The notes under the pieces: model-generated
What the model saw: the letters and a program-made list of their open reading frames with translations, nothing else
Told to the model about the DNA's origin: nothing
The model's database searches: none
Shown: positions 40,714-50,942 of the stretch, one piece after another
Numbering within the stretch: the first letter of the stretch is position 1
Layout of the letters: every line of letters begins with the position of its first letter
Assembly (NCBI GenBank): GCA_963281255.1
Contig: OY725503.1
Span: 3,534,001 to 3,598,000, forward strand
DNA length: 64,000 bases
DNA from: Aphrocallistes beatrix
Lineage: Eukaryota > Porifera > Hexactinellida > Sceptrulophora > Aphrocallistidae
Direction: 5' to 3'
Translations under genes and position numbers: made by a program

Positions 40714-41072
40714 GGTGGAAGTAGTAATAGTTCACACAAATAGTTCACATAAAAACCACCATTAATCCTAATGCTAAAAAGTCGAACCATTTCCTAAATC
40801 TGCAATTCGAACTATTTCCTTTTTCGAAAAGTCGAACCATTTCCGCATTACCAAATAGGGCTATTAGGAGATGTTAAAAGGAACGAATTTTGGGATAAAT
40901 GTTCAGGTTTTGAACCTCCACCGGCCATCTCCCACCACTAGGTAATAGAAGAATTAATATCGGAAGGTCAATCCCACCACTAATTAATCCCTAGTGTACA
41001 TACATACAACAGAAAATTAAAAGGAAAAATTAGGTATGTTATACACTATTGATATAATCTAATTAGTAGAGA
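40714..41072. other. Intergenic before NDUFS8
   Basis: Short tandem copies of AAAAGTCGAACCATTTCC lie near 40775-40850. Otherwise nothing. An ATCTAATTAG acceptor-like site lies 6 nt before the NDUFS8 ATG. Confidence 0.5.
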
Positions 41073-41723
41073 ATGATACGGATTTTACGTTCGAGTAAGA
41101 GAATATTCAAAGTAAATCCTTTGACTCGACCACTCTTACCGTCTCGCTCAGCTTCTGAGCAGCACCCCATCACAACCCCTGTTCACGGGTACAAGTACGT
41201 GACGGGACATCCTGATGATATTCCAATGGACTGGAAGTCTACGATGGACAGAAATGCTAACACTCTCCTCCTCACTGAATTGCTCTTCGGACTGTTTCAC
41301 GTGTTCGCTTCTATGTTCAAAGAACCGGTCACCATCAACTACCCATTCGAAAAAGGACCGCTAAGCCCGCGGTTCCGAGGGGAGCACGCCCTCCGGAGGT
41401 ACCCCAACGGAGAAGAGCGATGCATCGCCTGCAAACTCTGTGAAGCTATTTGTCCCGCTCAAGCTATCACGATCGAAGCTGAGGAGCGAGTTGACGGCAG
41501 TCGTCGAACGATCCGGTATGATATCGACATGACAAAGTGCATCTACTGCGGTTTCTGTCAAGAGGCGTGTCCAGTCGACGCGATAGTAGAGGGACCCAAT
41601 TTCGAGTACTCAACTGAAACTCACGAAGAACTACTTTATAACAAGGAGAAGCTACTGAATAACGGGGATCGGTGGGAAAAAGAAATAGCAGCTAATATAG
41701 AGGCAGACTTCCTCTATCGATAA
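41073..41723 (+). CDS. NDUFS8: NDUFS8, TYKY iron-sulfur subunit of complex I
   Basis: Carries clusters N6a and N6b in the mitochondrial matrix arm of NADH:ubiquinone oxidoreductase. The protein has 216 residues, with a basic, Ser/Arg-rich N-terminus (about 1-30) that fits a mitochondrial presequence. [12 protein letters not shown] at 117-128 and [12 protein letters not shown] at 156-167 are the two 4Fe-4S motifs. [22 protein letters not shown] before the first motif and [20 protein letters not shown] after the second are near-invariant in eukaryotes. Single exon. Confidence 0.97.
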   Translation: MIRILRSSKRIFKVNPLTRPLLPSRSASEQHPITTPVHGYKYVTGHPDDIPMDWKSTMDRNANTLLLTELLFGLFHVFASMFKEPVTINYPFEKGPLSPRFRGEHALRRYPNGEERCIACKLCEAICPAQAITIEAEERVDGSRRTIRYDIDMTKCIYCGFCQEACPVDAIVEGPNFEYSTETHEELLYNKEKLLNNGDRWEKEIAANIEADFLYR

Positions 41724-42112
41724 GTATCTAACTACGTGTATCTTCGATCGTGTAAGTTATTCGTTATAATGATTATAAAACCGTTTGTTTGAATTTCTTA
41801 TTATCACATGTGCCCATTAATGGAACTCCTATAAGGAGATGCTCTTATGGCTTGGATGATGTACCAGTTCGTCCGTTCACACATTCTTGCGAAATCTAAC
41901 AGTTTGCTATTTATTAAATGTATGAGGTGCACCTATATTTTCGCGAAATTTCATAGTTCGCGAATTTTAGGAGCATGCCTTCACTTTCTATGACTTTGCA
42001 ATACAAGTTGACTGCGCAATGAATTAGGTACTTAGGTATGTATCTGTAATAAAGTTGATATTGTCTGCTACAGTGTTGCTAGCGTGGTAGGCTGTCAGGA
42101 GTGTAAGAGGGG
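41724..42112. other. Intergenic NDUFS8 to rabaptin
   Basis: AT-rich with no gene or clear repeat. CTGTCAG near 42098 is acceptor-like, ahead of the rabaptin ATG. Confidence 0.4.
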
Positions 42113-44581
42113 ATGGATCAGGAAACAGAGACAGATCTGCGAGAAAAGATCCTGGATCTGGAGGCGAGGCTACACACTAACGAGTCAGACTTCAACCAAC
42201 AGAGGTCAAAGTTCAAATCCATCCTCATAACGCATGAATCTGAACTGAAGCTGCAACTAGACAAGATCGAGGATCTGAACTCAGAAAACGCCGCCTTTAG
42301 ACACCAGCTGGATATCCTAGGACAGGAGCACAAGGAGGCACATGAGCTGCTACAGCTGTCACAGACCATGGATTCGCAGGAGTTCGAGCGGCTCAAGACA
42401 AACCTGGAACAGGAGCAAGCCTCCCTCCGCCAGAGCTTCCACCTCCAGCTACAAGAGTACCAGGCGCAGTTACAGCTGGAGTCTGTACAGCGAGCCAAGT
42501 GGTTGAAAGAAAGGACCGGCCTGATTCAGGAAGTGGGGAAGCTGAGGACCGCTCTGGACTCTCTGAAGCAGCAGAAGGCGTCCGGCACCCTAGAGGACGA
42601 GATGAGTCGAGCACAGGAAGAGAGCTTCAAGCTCAAGAACCTGGTTCTCCCCCTCGAGACGGAGATAGCCAGTCTGAAGCGACAGCTGGAGGATGCTAGA
42701 CGCGAAGTTCCGCGAGCTGCTTCTGACACTCGGACTCCGCAAGCAGACCTGATCCAGTTCGACACAGACCCACCGGCAAGTGTCCCCACGCCCCATGACA
42801 GCTTCCTCAGCACCATCCTCTCCACAGAGGACATCGAACAGCCAGCTGACAACCCCGGCGGTAGTGGTGGGAAAGGGGACGAGGTGTTCAATCCACTTTT
42901 CGACACCCACTCTTCGGTCGGACTGGTGCAGCAGATCCTGGACATCAGCCAGGAGAGCAGTGAGGTGGAGAGCAGGAGAGAGGAGGAAGAGAGACTGAGG
43001 GGGTTGGAGGGGGAGGTGAGAGACTGTCAGATGAGGTGCGCCAAGTATGAAGGTCTCTTGGACGAGCTGAGAGCGGACAAGGAGGAACTGATGGATAAAA
43101 ACGGTTCTCTGACGTACCATCTCTCCTCGATAACACGAGACATGAACAAGCACCGAGCCATGGCCGCGAGGATGCGAGACCTCGTAGCAGCTGTCAGTGA
43201 GGAGGCACTCACCCAGCGACCAGACCGGTTCCCCTCATCAGACTGGGAGCAGGTGCAGGAGTACATTAGCTCCGATTTGGCTAGCACCCCGATGGCATCC
43301 GGGGATAGTCTACTCACTCTGAGTCCGGTCAAGTTCTCCATGTGGGAGGGGAGGGCAGAAGATACAGGGGGCAAGAAGATAGAGGAGCTGGAGAAGAGAA
43401 ATCGAGAGCTAGAAGAGGACGTGAGAGCTCTCCAAGCTACCAGGTCCTCAGGACCGATCGAGAGCAGTCAGACACAGAAGCAGATGACATTCCTGAAAGT
43501 GATCGTTGACCAGCAGAGACAGTCACTAGTGAAGGAGCGGAAAATACGCGTCGATATGAAGAAGGAATTCTCCCACCACCTGTCCAACATCATGTCGCTT
43601 GAAGAAGCGTACTCCGACAAAGAGATAGGAATGAACAAACAGCTGTTAGAGATGAGAGATGAACTGAAGGAAGCTAAGAGTGATGCACAGCAACAAGTAG
43701 CTGCCCTCATGGATGACAGAGAGAAGTTAACGGCACGTATCCATCAGATCGAGGGGGGCTACACCTCCCTGGAGAGCCAGAGGGAAGGGGAGCTGAAAGG
43801 GTACAGCGTACAACTGAACGAGGAGAAGTACCGGAAGTCCGAGGCGGAGAATAACGTGGCCGCTCTCACTGACCAGCTGTCCAGTGTGCAGGAGTCGAAG
43901 CAGAAGCAGCACAGCGAATTCGCTGGGAAACTCTCCCTCAAGACCGACCAGATCACCAGACTCCAAGAGGAGAAGCAGAGCTTGGAGCGGGGCTATGCTG
44001 AGGAGGTGAGCGGACTTAAGAAGCAGCTGACCGATCTGTCCCAGACGAAGAAGCAGCTGGAGATAGTGCAGAACACGAAGGAAGAGCTGTTGAAGGAGAA
44101 CCAACGGCTAGAAGGGGAGCTAATGGAGCGAGACAAGGAAAAGCGTACACTGAACGAACAGTTGTCAAATGAGAGATCAGTGCTAGCAGAGAAGGAATCT
44201 GCCTTTAAACGCCTGAAGACAGAACTGAATACGAATGAAGAGGTACAACGTGACTTCGTGCAGCTGTCTCAACAGCTACAGAAGCAAGTGGCAGAACTTG
44301 AAGACGAGCGGAAAGTATTACGGTGGGAATTCGAAGATGACATACCACAGTGCCGTAACTGTAGTCAGGTGTTCAGCAAGTCGCATAAAAAGCATCGATG
44401 CAAGCACTGCTGTATGTTATTCTGCAGTGAGTGCAGCCAGCAGGTTGCTGAGAATCTGCAGAAGAAGGAGGTCAGGGTGTGTGAGGCGTGTTATAAACTG
44501 ATTGACAAGCCCACCTTCGTGTCTTCCCTCTCCAAGAAGAAGCGCTCTACCTCAGTCCCGCAGGAACAGAGCAAGTCGTAG
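42113..44581 (+). CDS. RABEP1: Rabaptin with a C-terminal FYVE zinc finger
   Basis: Rabaptins are dimeric coiled-coil effectors of Rab4 and Rab5 on early endosomes, with Rabex-5. The 822-residue protein starts with a long coil. TLEDEMSRAQEESFKLKNLV (about 161-180) aligns with human ENEMKKAQEDAEKLRSVV, and EVQRDFVQLSQQLQKQV near 708 aligns with human EQVQRDFVKLSQTLQVQL, the Rab5-binding end. A FYVE-type finger follows at about 743-800: CRNCSQVF, HKKHRCKHCCMLFCSEC and RVCEACY. The RRHHCR motif is KKHRCK, and WEFEDD precedes it in place of WxxD. This finger is absent from human rabaptins. Middle part Ser/Asp-rich (about 200-300). Single exon. Confidence 0.9.
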   Translation: MDQETETDLREKILDLEARLHTNESDFNQQRSKFKSILITHESELKLQLDKIEDLNSENAAFRHQLDILGQEHKEAHELLQLSQTMDSQEFERLKTNLEQEQASLRQSFHLQLQEYQAQLQLESVQRAKWLKERTGLIQEVGKLRTALDSLKQQKASGTLEDEMSRAQEESFKLKNLVLPLETEIASLKRQLEDARREVPRAASDTRTPQADLIQFDTDPPASVPTPHDSFLSTILSTEDIEQPADNPGGSGGKGDEVFNPLFDTHSSVGLVQQILDISQESSEVESRREEEERLRGLEGEVRDCQMRCAKYEGLLDELRADKEELMDKNGSLTYHLSSITRDMNKHRAMAARMRDLVAAVSEEALTQRPDRFPSSDWEQVQEYISSDLASTPMASGDSLLTLSPVKFSMWEGRAEDTGGKKIEELEKRNRELEEDVRALQATRSSGPIESSQTQKQMTFLKVIVDQQRQSLVKERKIRVDMKKEFSHHLSNIMSLEEAYSDKEIGMNKQLLEMRDELKEAKSDAQQQVAALMDDREKLTARIHQIEGGYTSLESQREGELKGYSVQLNEEKYRKSEAENNVAALTDQLSSVQESKQKQHSEFAGKLSLKTDQITRLQEEKQSLERGYAEEVSGLKKQLTDLSQTKKQLEIVQNTKEELLKENQRLEGELMERDKEKRTLNEQLSNERSVLAEKESAFKRLKTELNTNEEVQRDFVQLSQQLQKQVAELEDERKVLRWEFEDDIPQCRNCSQVFSKSHKKHRCKHCCMLFCSECSQQVAENLQKKEVRVCEACYKLIDKPTFVSSLSKKKRSTSVPQEQSKS

Positions 44582-45208
44582 TTAGTTTGTAATTTCGTGG
44601 ATTCCACTGGTTTTATCCTTGCCCACGCTCTATGAGGTATTTGTATTATATTTCTTGTATATTTATAGTTAACACTAAATCGCTGATTGTTTTCGTTAGC
44701 TCTATAAGGAGATGGTTTAGACTGTCTAGTACTTTCGTCTGTACGCCATATTCTGCGAAATATGACAGTCCGATTCTTAACAAATTCGGTATGTTGGGTT
44801 TCCATCATGGTGTAGAGATACATAAATTACTTATTATTGCAAAAGTTAATGATGTCCGATTTTAGGTCATATAAGTTTCATATTTTGACACTTTTTAATG
44901 TGAAATTTAAGAAGTAATATGATATCCCAAACGGCATATTATGGAAAATCTTATGTGGAGTCCTTAGGAAGTTGTGTAAATATATTTCGAGATATATTAA
45001 CATACTTATAGCATCTGCAGATAATACAACTCGTTTGAAGATAGATATGGGATCTCAACGGATAGTACCTAGTACTTATCGCTCTTCTTGAGCTCACTAT
45101 CAATCTGCCGACCAACATTTTTATAACACAGCACAATGTAACATTCTAATGGCATAGAGTACTATGCGCTAACACCGATTGAAAGAATAAACTATCACAT
45201 TTAACGAC
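44582..45208. other. Convergent 3' flanks of rabaptin and PLA2-like gene A
   Basis: AT-rich; no gene, tandem or inverted repeat recognised. Confidence 0.5.
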
Positions 45209-46054
45209 TTAGCATGAATAACTATGGCATTTGAATTTCCACACAGAAAGACAAGCCATTGTCACCATTCCTTGAGTTCGACAGCATTCGTCATGTTGTA
45301 AACAACCTTGATGCAAACAACAGTCACCACACACCCAATTCCAGCATCTGGTGTCTGGACCGCACATACCTAGACAGGTGGAACCACTGGGTTTCTGTTG
45401 ACACCCTTCACATTCAGGGTTAGGACACTGTTCTCTTCTTTCCCTCCTATGATCTCCGAACTCCTGATTTTCATTCTCACAATCCGATACGAGCGCTTGT
45501 GCAGCAATGAATATAGACAATAAACTGGGGAAGTCTTTTCCTAGCACTCCAATCTCTCCGAGTGCGAGTGCTAGACTCTCTACCATCTTTAGATTGTACT
45601 TTCCTTTCAGTTCCGAGAGCGCGAATGTCTTGGTTATATTTGCTGATGGCTGCTGCTGTATTTTACTGTATAACATCTCATCCACTTCTTCATTCAGGTT
45701 ATCAGGCATGTCAGTTACGTGAAAAGCTGTTTTCTCCCAAGGGTTTTCAATAAATACGAAATCTCCTATCTGCATGTAGCCAATAGCGTTATCTTTAAAT
45801 TTGTAGCTCATGATAACTTTATTATTGTCTGCATTTGAGAGGTTTAATACTGATTGATCATTAGTCACTTTCGAATAGAAATTCAGTGAATTTCCACCTT
45901 CAAACGCTGGACTCTGAAACTTGCCATCAACTATATCCTGACTCGGCTCTTTTTTTAATTTAATAGATCCATATTTGGTTTCAAAATATGTTTGACCTTC
46001 AATGATTATCACCAGCATTCCTAAAAGAATCCAAACAAGCAATAACGTAGCCAT
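45209..46054 (-). CDS. Secreted PLA2-like Cys-rich protein, copy A
   Basis: A 281-residue protein with a signal peptide at about 1-20 (LLLVWILLGMLVIII, then EGQ). A conserved N-terminal region of about 24-190 includes SLNFYSKVTNDQS and LSELKGKYNLKMVESLALALGE. The C-terminal Cys-rich domain (about 210-281) has CLGMCG, CWNWVCGDCC and HQGCLQHDECC; His254-Asp255 in a C-x-x-H-D-x-C-C setting resembles the secretory PLA2 active site. A canonical calcium loop is not evident, so catalysis is unproven. Similar proteins occur in cnidarians and other invertebrates, generally uncharacterised. Divergent paralog at 48836. Three 22-bp tandem repeats lie immediately before the ATG. Confidence 0.75.
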   Translation of the reverse strand: MATLLLVWILLGMLVIIIEGQTYFETKYGSIKLKKEPSQDIVDGKFQSPAFEGGNSLNFYSKVTNDQSVLNLSNADNNKVIMSYKFKDNAIGYMQIGDFVFIENPWEKTAFHVTDMPDNLNEEVDEMLYSKIQQQPSANITKTFALSELKGKYNLKMVESLALALGEIGVLGKDFPSLLSIFIAAQALVSDCENENQEFGDHRRERREQCPNPECEGCQQKPSGSTCLGMCGPDTRCWNWVCGDCCLHQGCLQHDECCRTQGMVTMACLSVWKFKCHSYSC

Positions 46055-46057
46055 ATT

Positions 46058-46123
46058 TTAGAATTTTATCAAAAAGATTTTAGAATGTTATCAAAAAAAT
46101 CTTAGAATGTTATCAAAAAAATC
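46058..46123. repeat. Three 22-bp tandem repeats abutting the PLA2-like A start
   Basis: TTAGAATGTTATCAAAAAAA-type units at 46058-46079, 46080-46101 and 46102-46123; the first is slightly diverged. They end 3 bp from the start codon, in its 5' UTR or promoter. Confidence 0.85.
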
Positions 46124-46569
46124 TATTTTATATTTTCACGAGATATGGATACAATATCATCATATTCACACTCCATTGTTTTACTATATCACGGGTATAA
46201 CCTCAATTTTTCTATAGAACACCCATCACAAAGAAAATATATTCAAAGAAGACTTTTTGCAAATATTCAATTTATAAAATAGACCATTCAAATGCAAAGT
46301 TTTCTAGCTTCCCAGAATCAGCCTTGATGTATTGAGCGTTATACGTAACAAAGTTGCATGGAGTTGCATGTTTCTACTGAAATAGTAAAGATCAGACACA
46401 TCAAGTTTGAATTTCCCATCGTATTTATTAACTTATTACCACGAAAAAAAATGTCAGTCGACATACTGTTAATGCAACTCCATTAAGTGACATAGGAAGC
46501 GAAATCGATTGATTATAGTGCATAATACATACCTCGATTGCTGTTAACGTTACTCTGAGTCTTTCAAAT

Positions 46570-46762
46570 ATAATGATCTTTAAAATGTGAACTTTTTGGG
46601 TTCAAATTGACATTACATAAAATTATTATATATAATTATTATATAACAAGCGCGCTTCGCTTACTATAATGATATTTAAAATGTGAACTTTTGGGTTCAA
46701 ATTGACATTACATAAAATTATTATATATAATTATTATATAACAAGCGCGCTTCGCTTACTTG
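46570..46762. repeat. 96-bp tandem duplication
   Basis: 46570-46665 and 46666-46761 are nearly identical, from ATAATGAT to the GCGCGCTTCGCTTAC motif. The second copy continues into a full AAGCGCGC-family element. Confidence 0.9.
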
Positions 46763-47424
46763 CGCTGCGGGGCTTGCGGATACTGTGTGTCCGCAGCGCC
46801 TGGAGTTACTAAATCTAGCCTATTTTGTAATTTGTTTACTTTATGTATCTATTGTAAACAAAAGTAAACAAATAACTTATCATATCGATCTGAAAATATG
46901 ATTTTCGAAATCTATACACCCCTAAAAACCCCATATTAACCGTTGGAAGCTAGTCTCTAGCATAATTTTCAAAATTCGTCAAATGGTGTTAAAATATGTA
47001 TATAAAGGTGTGAAAATATACGCAAAACCTTTTTATTACTAATACACTATAATAAGTTATTGCTTTGAAATATTAATAACAATGACAGCCTACAATAGTG
47101 TCGTACAATGATTTCTATTGTGGGGGGAAGCTGTGCATAGTATTGTATAGAAAAGGTGTTAAAAATTGTTTTCCATTTTTTTGCAGAGATGCTAAAGTTT
47201 CGCTTAGATCTTCAAAATTAATCGTATATTCATCATCTGACACCTACATGCCAATTTTCGTATCTCTACGACTTGCCAATTCTTCAATCAATTCGGACAA
47301 ACAAACAAACAAAATCCTAGCGTTTAATATAGAAGATACAAGCGCGCTTCGCTTGCTTGCGTTGCACGGCTTGCGGACACTGCGTATCCGCAGAGTCACC
47401 CTGCGGGCGCCTGGAGTTACTCAA

Positions 47425-47962
47425 TCTAACCTATTTTGGGAATTTTTTGTTTTATATAAATATTGTAAACAAAAGTTAACGAATAATTTCTCATAGGGAT
47501 CCGAAAATATAATATTCTTAATCTACACCACTAAAAACCCCACGTCAACCGTTGGAAGCTAGCTAGTCTCTAGCCTATTTTTGTAATTTGTTTACTTTAT
47601 GTATCTATTGAAAAAAAAGTAAACAAATTAATTATCAAATTTACTCGAAAATATGATCTTCGAAATCTACACCCCTGGAAACCCCATGTCAACCATTGAA
47701 AGCAAGTTTCTAGCATATTTTTGAGATTTGTTTACTTTATGTATCTATTGCAAACAAAAGTAAACAAATTGATCATCATCAAATTTACTCGAAAATATGA
47801 TATTCGAAATCTACACCCCTGAAACCCCCATGTCAACCGTTGAAAGCAAGTTTCTAGCATATTTTGAGATTTGTTTACTTTATGTATCTATTGCAAACAA
47901 AAGTAAACAAATTGATCATCAAATTTACTCGAAAATATGATATTCGAAATCTACACCCCTGA
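47425..47962. repeat. Tandem repeat of about 140 bp
   Basis: Units share TTTGTTTACTTTATGTATCT, AAGTAAACAAATT, GAAATCTACACCCCTG and CATGTCAACCGTTG. TTTGTTTACTTTATG recurs near 47588, 47728 and 47871, with older copies at 47430-47575 and 46810-46975. Confidence 0.85.
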
Positions 47963-48474
47963 ATAATTATACAATAATTATATAATTATTATACAATTAT
48001 TATATAATTATTATATAATAATTATATAATAATTATATAATTATTATATAATTATTATACAATTATTATATAATTATTATATAATTGTTATATAATTATT
48101 ATATAATTATTATATAATTATTATACAATTATTATATAATTATTATATAATTATTATATAATTATTATACAATTATTATATAATTATTATATAATTATTA
48201 TATAATTATTATACAATTATTATATAATTATTATATAATTATTATATAATTATTATACAATTATTATATAATTATTATATAATTATTATATAATTATTAT
48301 ATAATAATTATATAATAATTATACAATTATTATATAATTATTATATAATTATTATACAATTATTGTATAATTATTATATAATTATTATATAATTATTATA
48401 TAATTATTATATAATTATTATATAATTATTATACAATTATTATATAATTATTATATAATTATTATACTGAATTA
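47963..48474. repeat. AT-rich satellite of TATAATTAT units
   Basis: About 510 bp made almost only of TATAATTATTATATAATTAT with occasional ATACAATTAT variants. The sequence can pair with itself and form hairpins. Confidence 0.95.
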
Positions 48475-48835
48475 TATGAATGAATTCTTCGAATAATTCA
48501 TAATTCTTTGCCATTTTTTAATGAATTAGTCAACTTAGATATAAAGTATAAAAAATAGGTTGGATTGAGTAACTCCAGGCACCCGCTGGCGACTCTGCGG
48601 ACACACAGTATCCGCAAGCCGCGCAGCGCAAGTAAGCGAAGCTTGTCAACTACTATACAGGTATTATAATTTTTAGAACACAATCTAATTATTTTCAATA
48701 TTATATCATTACACTTGCAGGTTTCGTTCTACGAGGTGTGAATGAATTCTAAAATGGTATATGTGTACAGTAAGAGTTGGCTAACCTAAAAAATTGTATA
48801 AATAAGAAAAAACATCGTTCTAAATGTAAAATATC

Positions 48836-49609
48836 ATGTTTACAAAATTTGCAATTGGAATTCTAGTAACTTTCTTCGTCTCAAGTTTTGCGGAGGAATA
48901 CTATGCCACTAACTACGGAGTTGTTCAATTCTACACTTTGCAGAAAAATGAATTAGCTGGAAAATTTACTCCCTTGGACAAGGCATTTTCATTGAATTTC
49001 TACTCTAAACAGAGTAATGACCAATCAATGTTAGAAATCACAGAGGGCGAGGATAACGATGTCATAATCAGCTACAATTACAAGAATTCAGCTGGTAACA
49101 TGCAGATAGGGGATTACCAATTCTTTGAATACATTGAAGATAATGTAGGTAGCGCTGAGAATGTATCTCGAGATTTTGCATTCATGGAACTGAAGGGACG
49201 GTATGACCTGAAAATGCTAGAGGCTCTAGCTTTTGCACTGGGAGAAGGGGTTGGTTTGTACGGAGAAGACTACCCCAGTGCAATGTCTATCTACCTCGCT
49301 GCTAAGGCACTAATCACTCCCTCTATCCCTTCTACTTCTCTCACTAGCTACACAGCAGCTCAATGTGATACAATATCAGGGACAGGAGGATGTGCTAACT
49401 CGAAAACCAATAACTGCACGAGGAAGCCAGTAGGCAGTACCTGTTTCGGAATGTGTGGCTATAGTGATTATTGCTGGTCATTTATATGCGGGGACTGCTG
49501 CATCCATAGAGGATGTTGCCTGCATGACATATGCTGCAGAAAAAGTATGTGGTCATATCGATGTTTGATCCTTAAGGGCTTTACTTGTACCAATTTTCAT
49601 AAATGTTGA
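48836..49609 (+). CDS. Secreted PLA2-like Cys-rich protein, copy B
   Basis: A 257-residue paralog of copy A, transcribed away from it. Signal peptide at about 1-19 (FAIGILVTFFVSSFA). It shares YYATNYGVVQF, SLNFYSKQSNDQS, MQIGDYQFFE, MELKGRYDLKMLEALAFALGE and, in the C-terminal domain (about 186-257), CFGMCG, CWSFICGDCC, HRGCCLHDICC; His230-Asp231 matches the putative active-site dyad. The link between domains differs and lacks the dibasic RRERRE stretch of copy A. Single exon. Identity between copies is moderate, so the duplication is old. Confidence 0.75.
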   Translation: MFTKFAIGILVTFFVSSFAEEYYATNYGVVQFYTLQKNELAGKFTPLDKAFSLNFYSKQSNDQSMLEITEGEDNDVIISYNYKNSAGNMQIGDYQFFEYIEDNVGSAENVSRDFAFMELKGRYDLKMLEALAFALGEGVGLYGEDYPSAMSIYLAAKALITPSIPSTSLTSYTAAQCDTISGTGGCANSKTNNCTRKPVGSTCFGMCGYSDYCWSFICGDCCIHRGCCLHDICCRKSMWSYRCLILKGFTCTNFHKC

Positions 49610-50385
49610 TTGCGTCACTCTCTTCTCTGCTCATTTCCCCTTCGTTTAAATACTACTATTAGGCCTGCAACAACTAATGCTACTGATCTACAACTGCTAC
49701 TGATCTACAACTACTACTGATCGAATTTACTAGTTGCCTTAGCTAATAAGTATTGTGTTAGGTATTACTTCTATCTGCTTATTACTAATGATTATTTAGT
49801 TTATCCCAGTATTAATTACTATTCTAGTTTCTAAATTTATGAATTACCGCCATTAAAATTATTGTTCTATCGGTATTTTGACTATTAATAGCTACAAGCG
49901 CGCTTCGCGCTTGCTTGCGCTGCGCGGCTGGCGGACACTTTGTGTCCGCCGGAGGCTCCCTTCGGTCGCCTGGAGTCACATTGGTTAATTATAAGGGAGA
50001 TAACATCTCTAAATATGTCTGTCCTACTGTGCTAATCGATATCACTCGAAAAATCACCAAATTTGTGAATTTAAAAATTTTTGATGCGTAATGATGACGT
50101 CATAACAAAGTGATGAGTCATCATTTTTTGATGATTGTTACATCATATGTGAGGTATGTTAGTATACAGATTCTATTAAAATTTCAGCCTTCTATCTCCT
50201 ATAATGGCTGAGTTATGCCCGAATAACTGTGTTGCTTAACTTTTAAAAATATGACAATGACGTCATAATTCCATGATGAGTCGACATTTTCGTCTGAGCT
50301 CAGAACTTACTGGAGCCATAGCCAAAAGACTCCCACATGCCAAAAATCAGCTTTCTGCGCCTGGCAGTTTCTTCAATCAATTCGT

Positions 50386-50427
<42 letters not shown>

Positions 50428-50762
50428 AATATTAATCGAGTTTTAATAGTAAGGATATTATCTAATATAAGGTTGCACAAACAAGCATTATTAACAGTTG
50501 AGATCTTATTTATATTTTTCAACTTTGCAATTAAGGTGTTAAAATACAGGAATAATCGCATTTTGCGGAAGTGATAATCAGCGCACATTTATACTAGAAA
50601 GAGATTCCGGGACACGCGAAATTTTGTAGCAATCGGACTGTTAGATTTCGCAAGAGCGTCCGTGGGACATACATACATGCATACATACATCACATGTACG
50701 GGTGCAGAATGCCGTCTATGCTGCTCAAGGTCATCTTATGGATCTGCAGTAAAAATGAAATA
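49610..50762. other. Intergenic with a long AAGCGCGC-family element
   Basis: The 49610-49890 part is AT-rich 3' flank. A complete-looking dispersed element covers about 49895-50455 (listed separately). The tail at 50600-50690 contains CGTGGGACATACATACATGC, a simple ATAC repeat. Confidence 0.55.
49895..50455 (+). repeat. AAGCGCGC-family dispersed repeat, longest copy
   Basis: Starts ACAAGCGCGCTTCGCGCTTG, has a GGCGGACACTTTGTGTCCGC hairpin, AAATCACCAAATTTGTGAAT and TGATGACGTCATAAC motifs, an (AT)n run at 50389-50424 and the end ATTAATCGAGTTTTAATAGT. Related copies: 15965-16451, 46646-46810, 47338-47420, 48565-48645 and 60338-60545. No coding capacity. Confidence 0.8.
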
Positions 50763-50942
50763 CAGTCAGGGTCGCTTATTGAACCAGAGGACAAAAAAAT
50801 CTGTTCATAATAGATATACTCTATATTAAGCGAACTTGATTCAATACAAATCCTATCTAAAAAATGAAATTGGGATCAGGAGGTTAGTTCATAATAAATG
50901 AATGTTCATATTAAGCGGGTTCATAATAAGCGACCCTGACTG
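50763..50942. mobile_element. Tc1/mariner or pogo-type MITE, 180 bp
   Basis: CAGTCAGGGTCGCTTATT at the left and AATAAGCGACCCTGACTG at the right are perfect 18-bp inverted repeats; TA flanks both ends. Same family as 18679-18880. Confidence 0.93.

Larger units (their letters stand above)
46124..48835. other. Repeat-rich spacer between divergent PLA2-like genes
   Basis: It contains a 96-bp tandem duplication, several copies of the AAGCGCGC dispersed repeat (46646-46810, 47338-47420 and, inverted, 48565-48645), a ~140-bp tandem repeat and an AT-rich satellite (listed separately). The open frame at 47098-47496 runs into repeat sequence and is not called. Confidence 0.6.

Noticed and set aside
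42526-43153. Long antisense frames under rabaptin, CIP2A, vigilin and glomulin
   Set aside because: They mirror the codon bias of the real genes (for example Leu/Ser-rich shadows of coiled coils), with no independent support.
47098-47496. 132-codon plus-strand frame
   Set aside because: The second half is AAGCGCGC-family repeat sequence also present at several other places; it is chance coding through a repeat.
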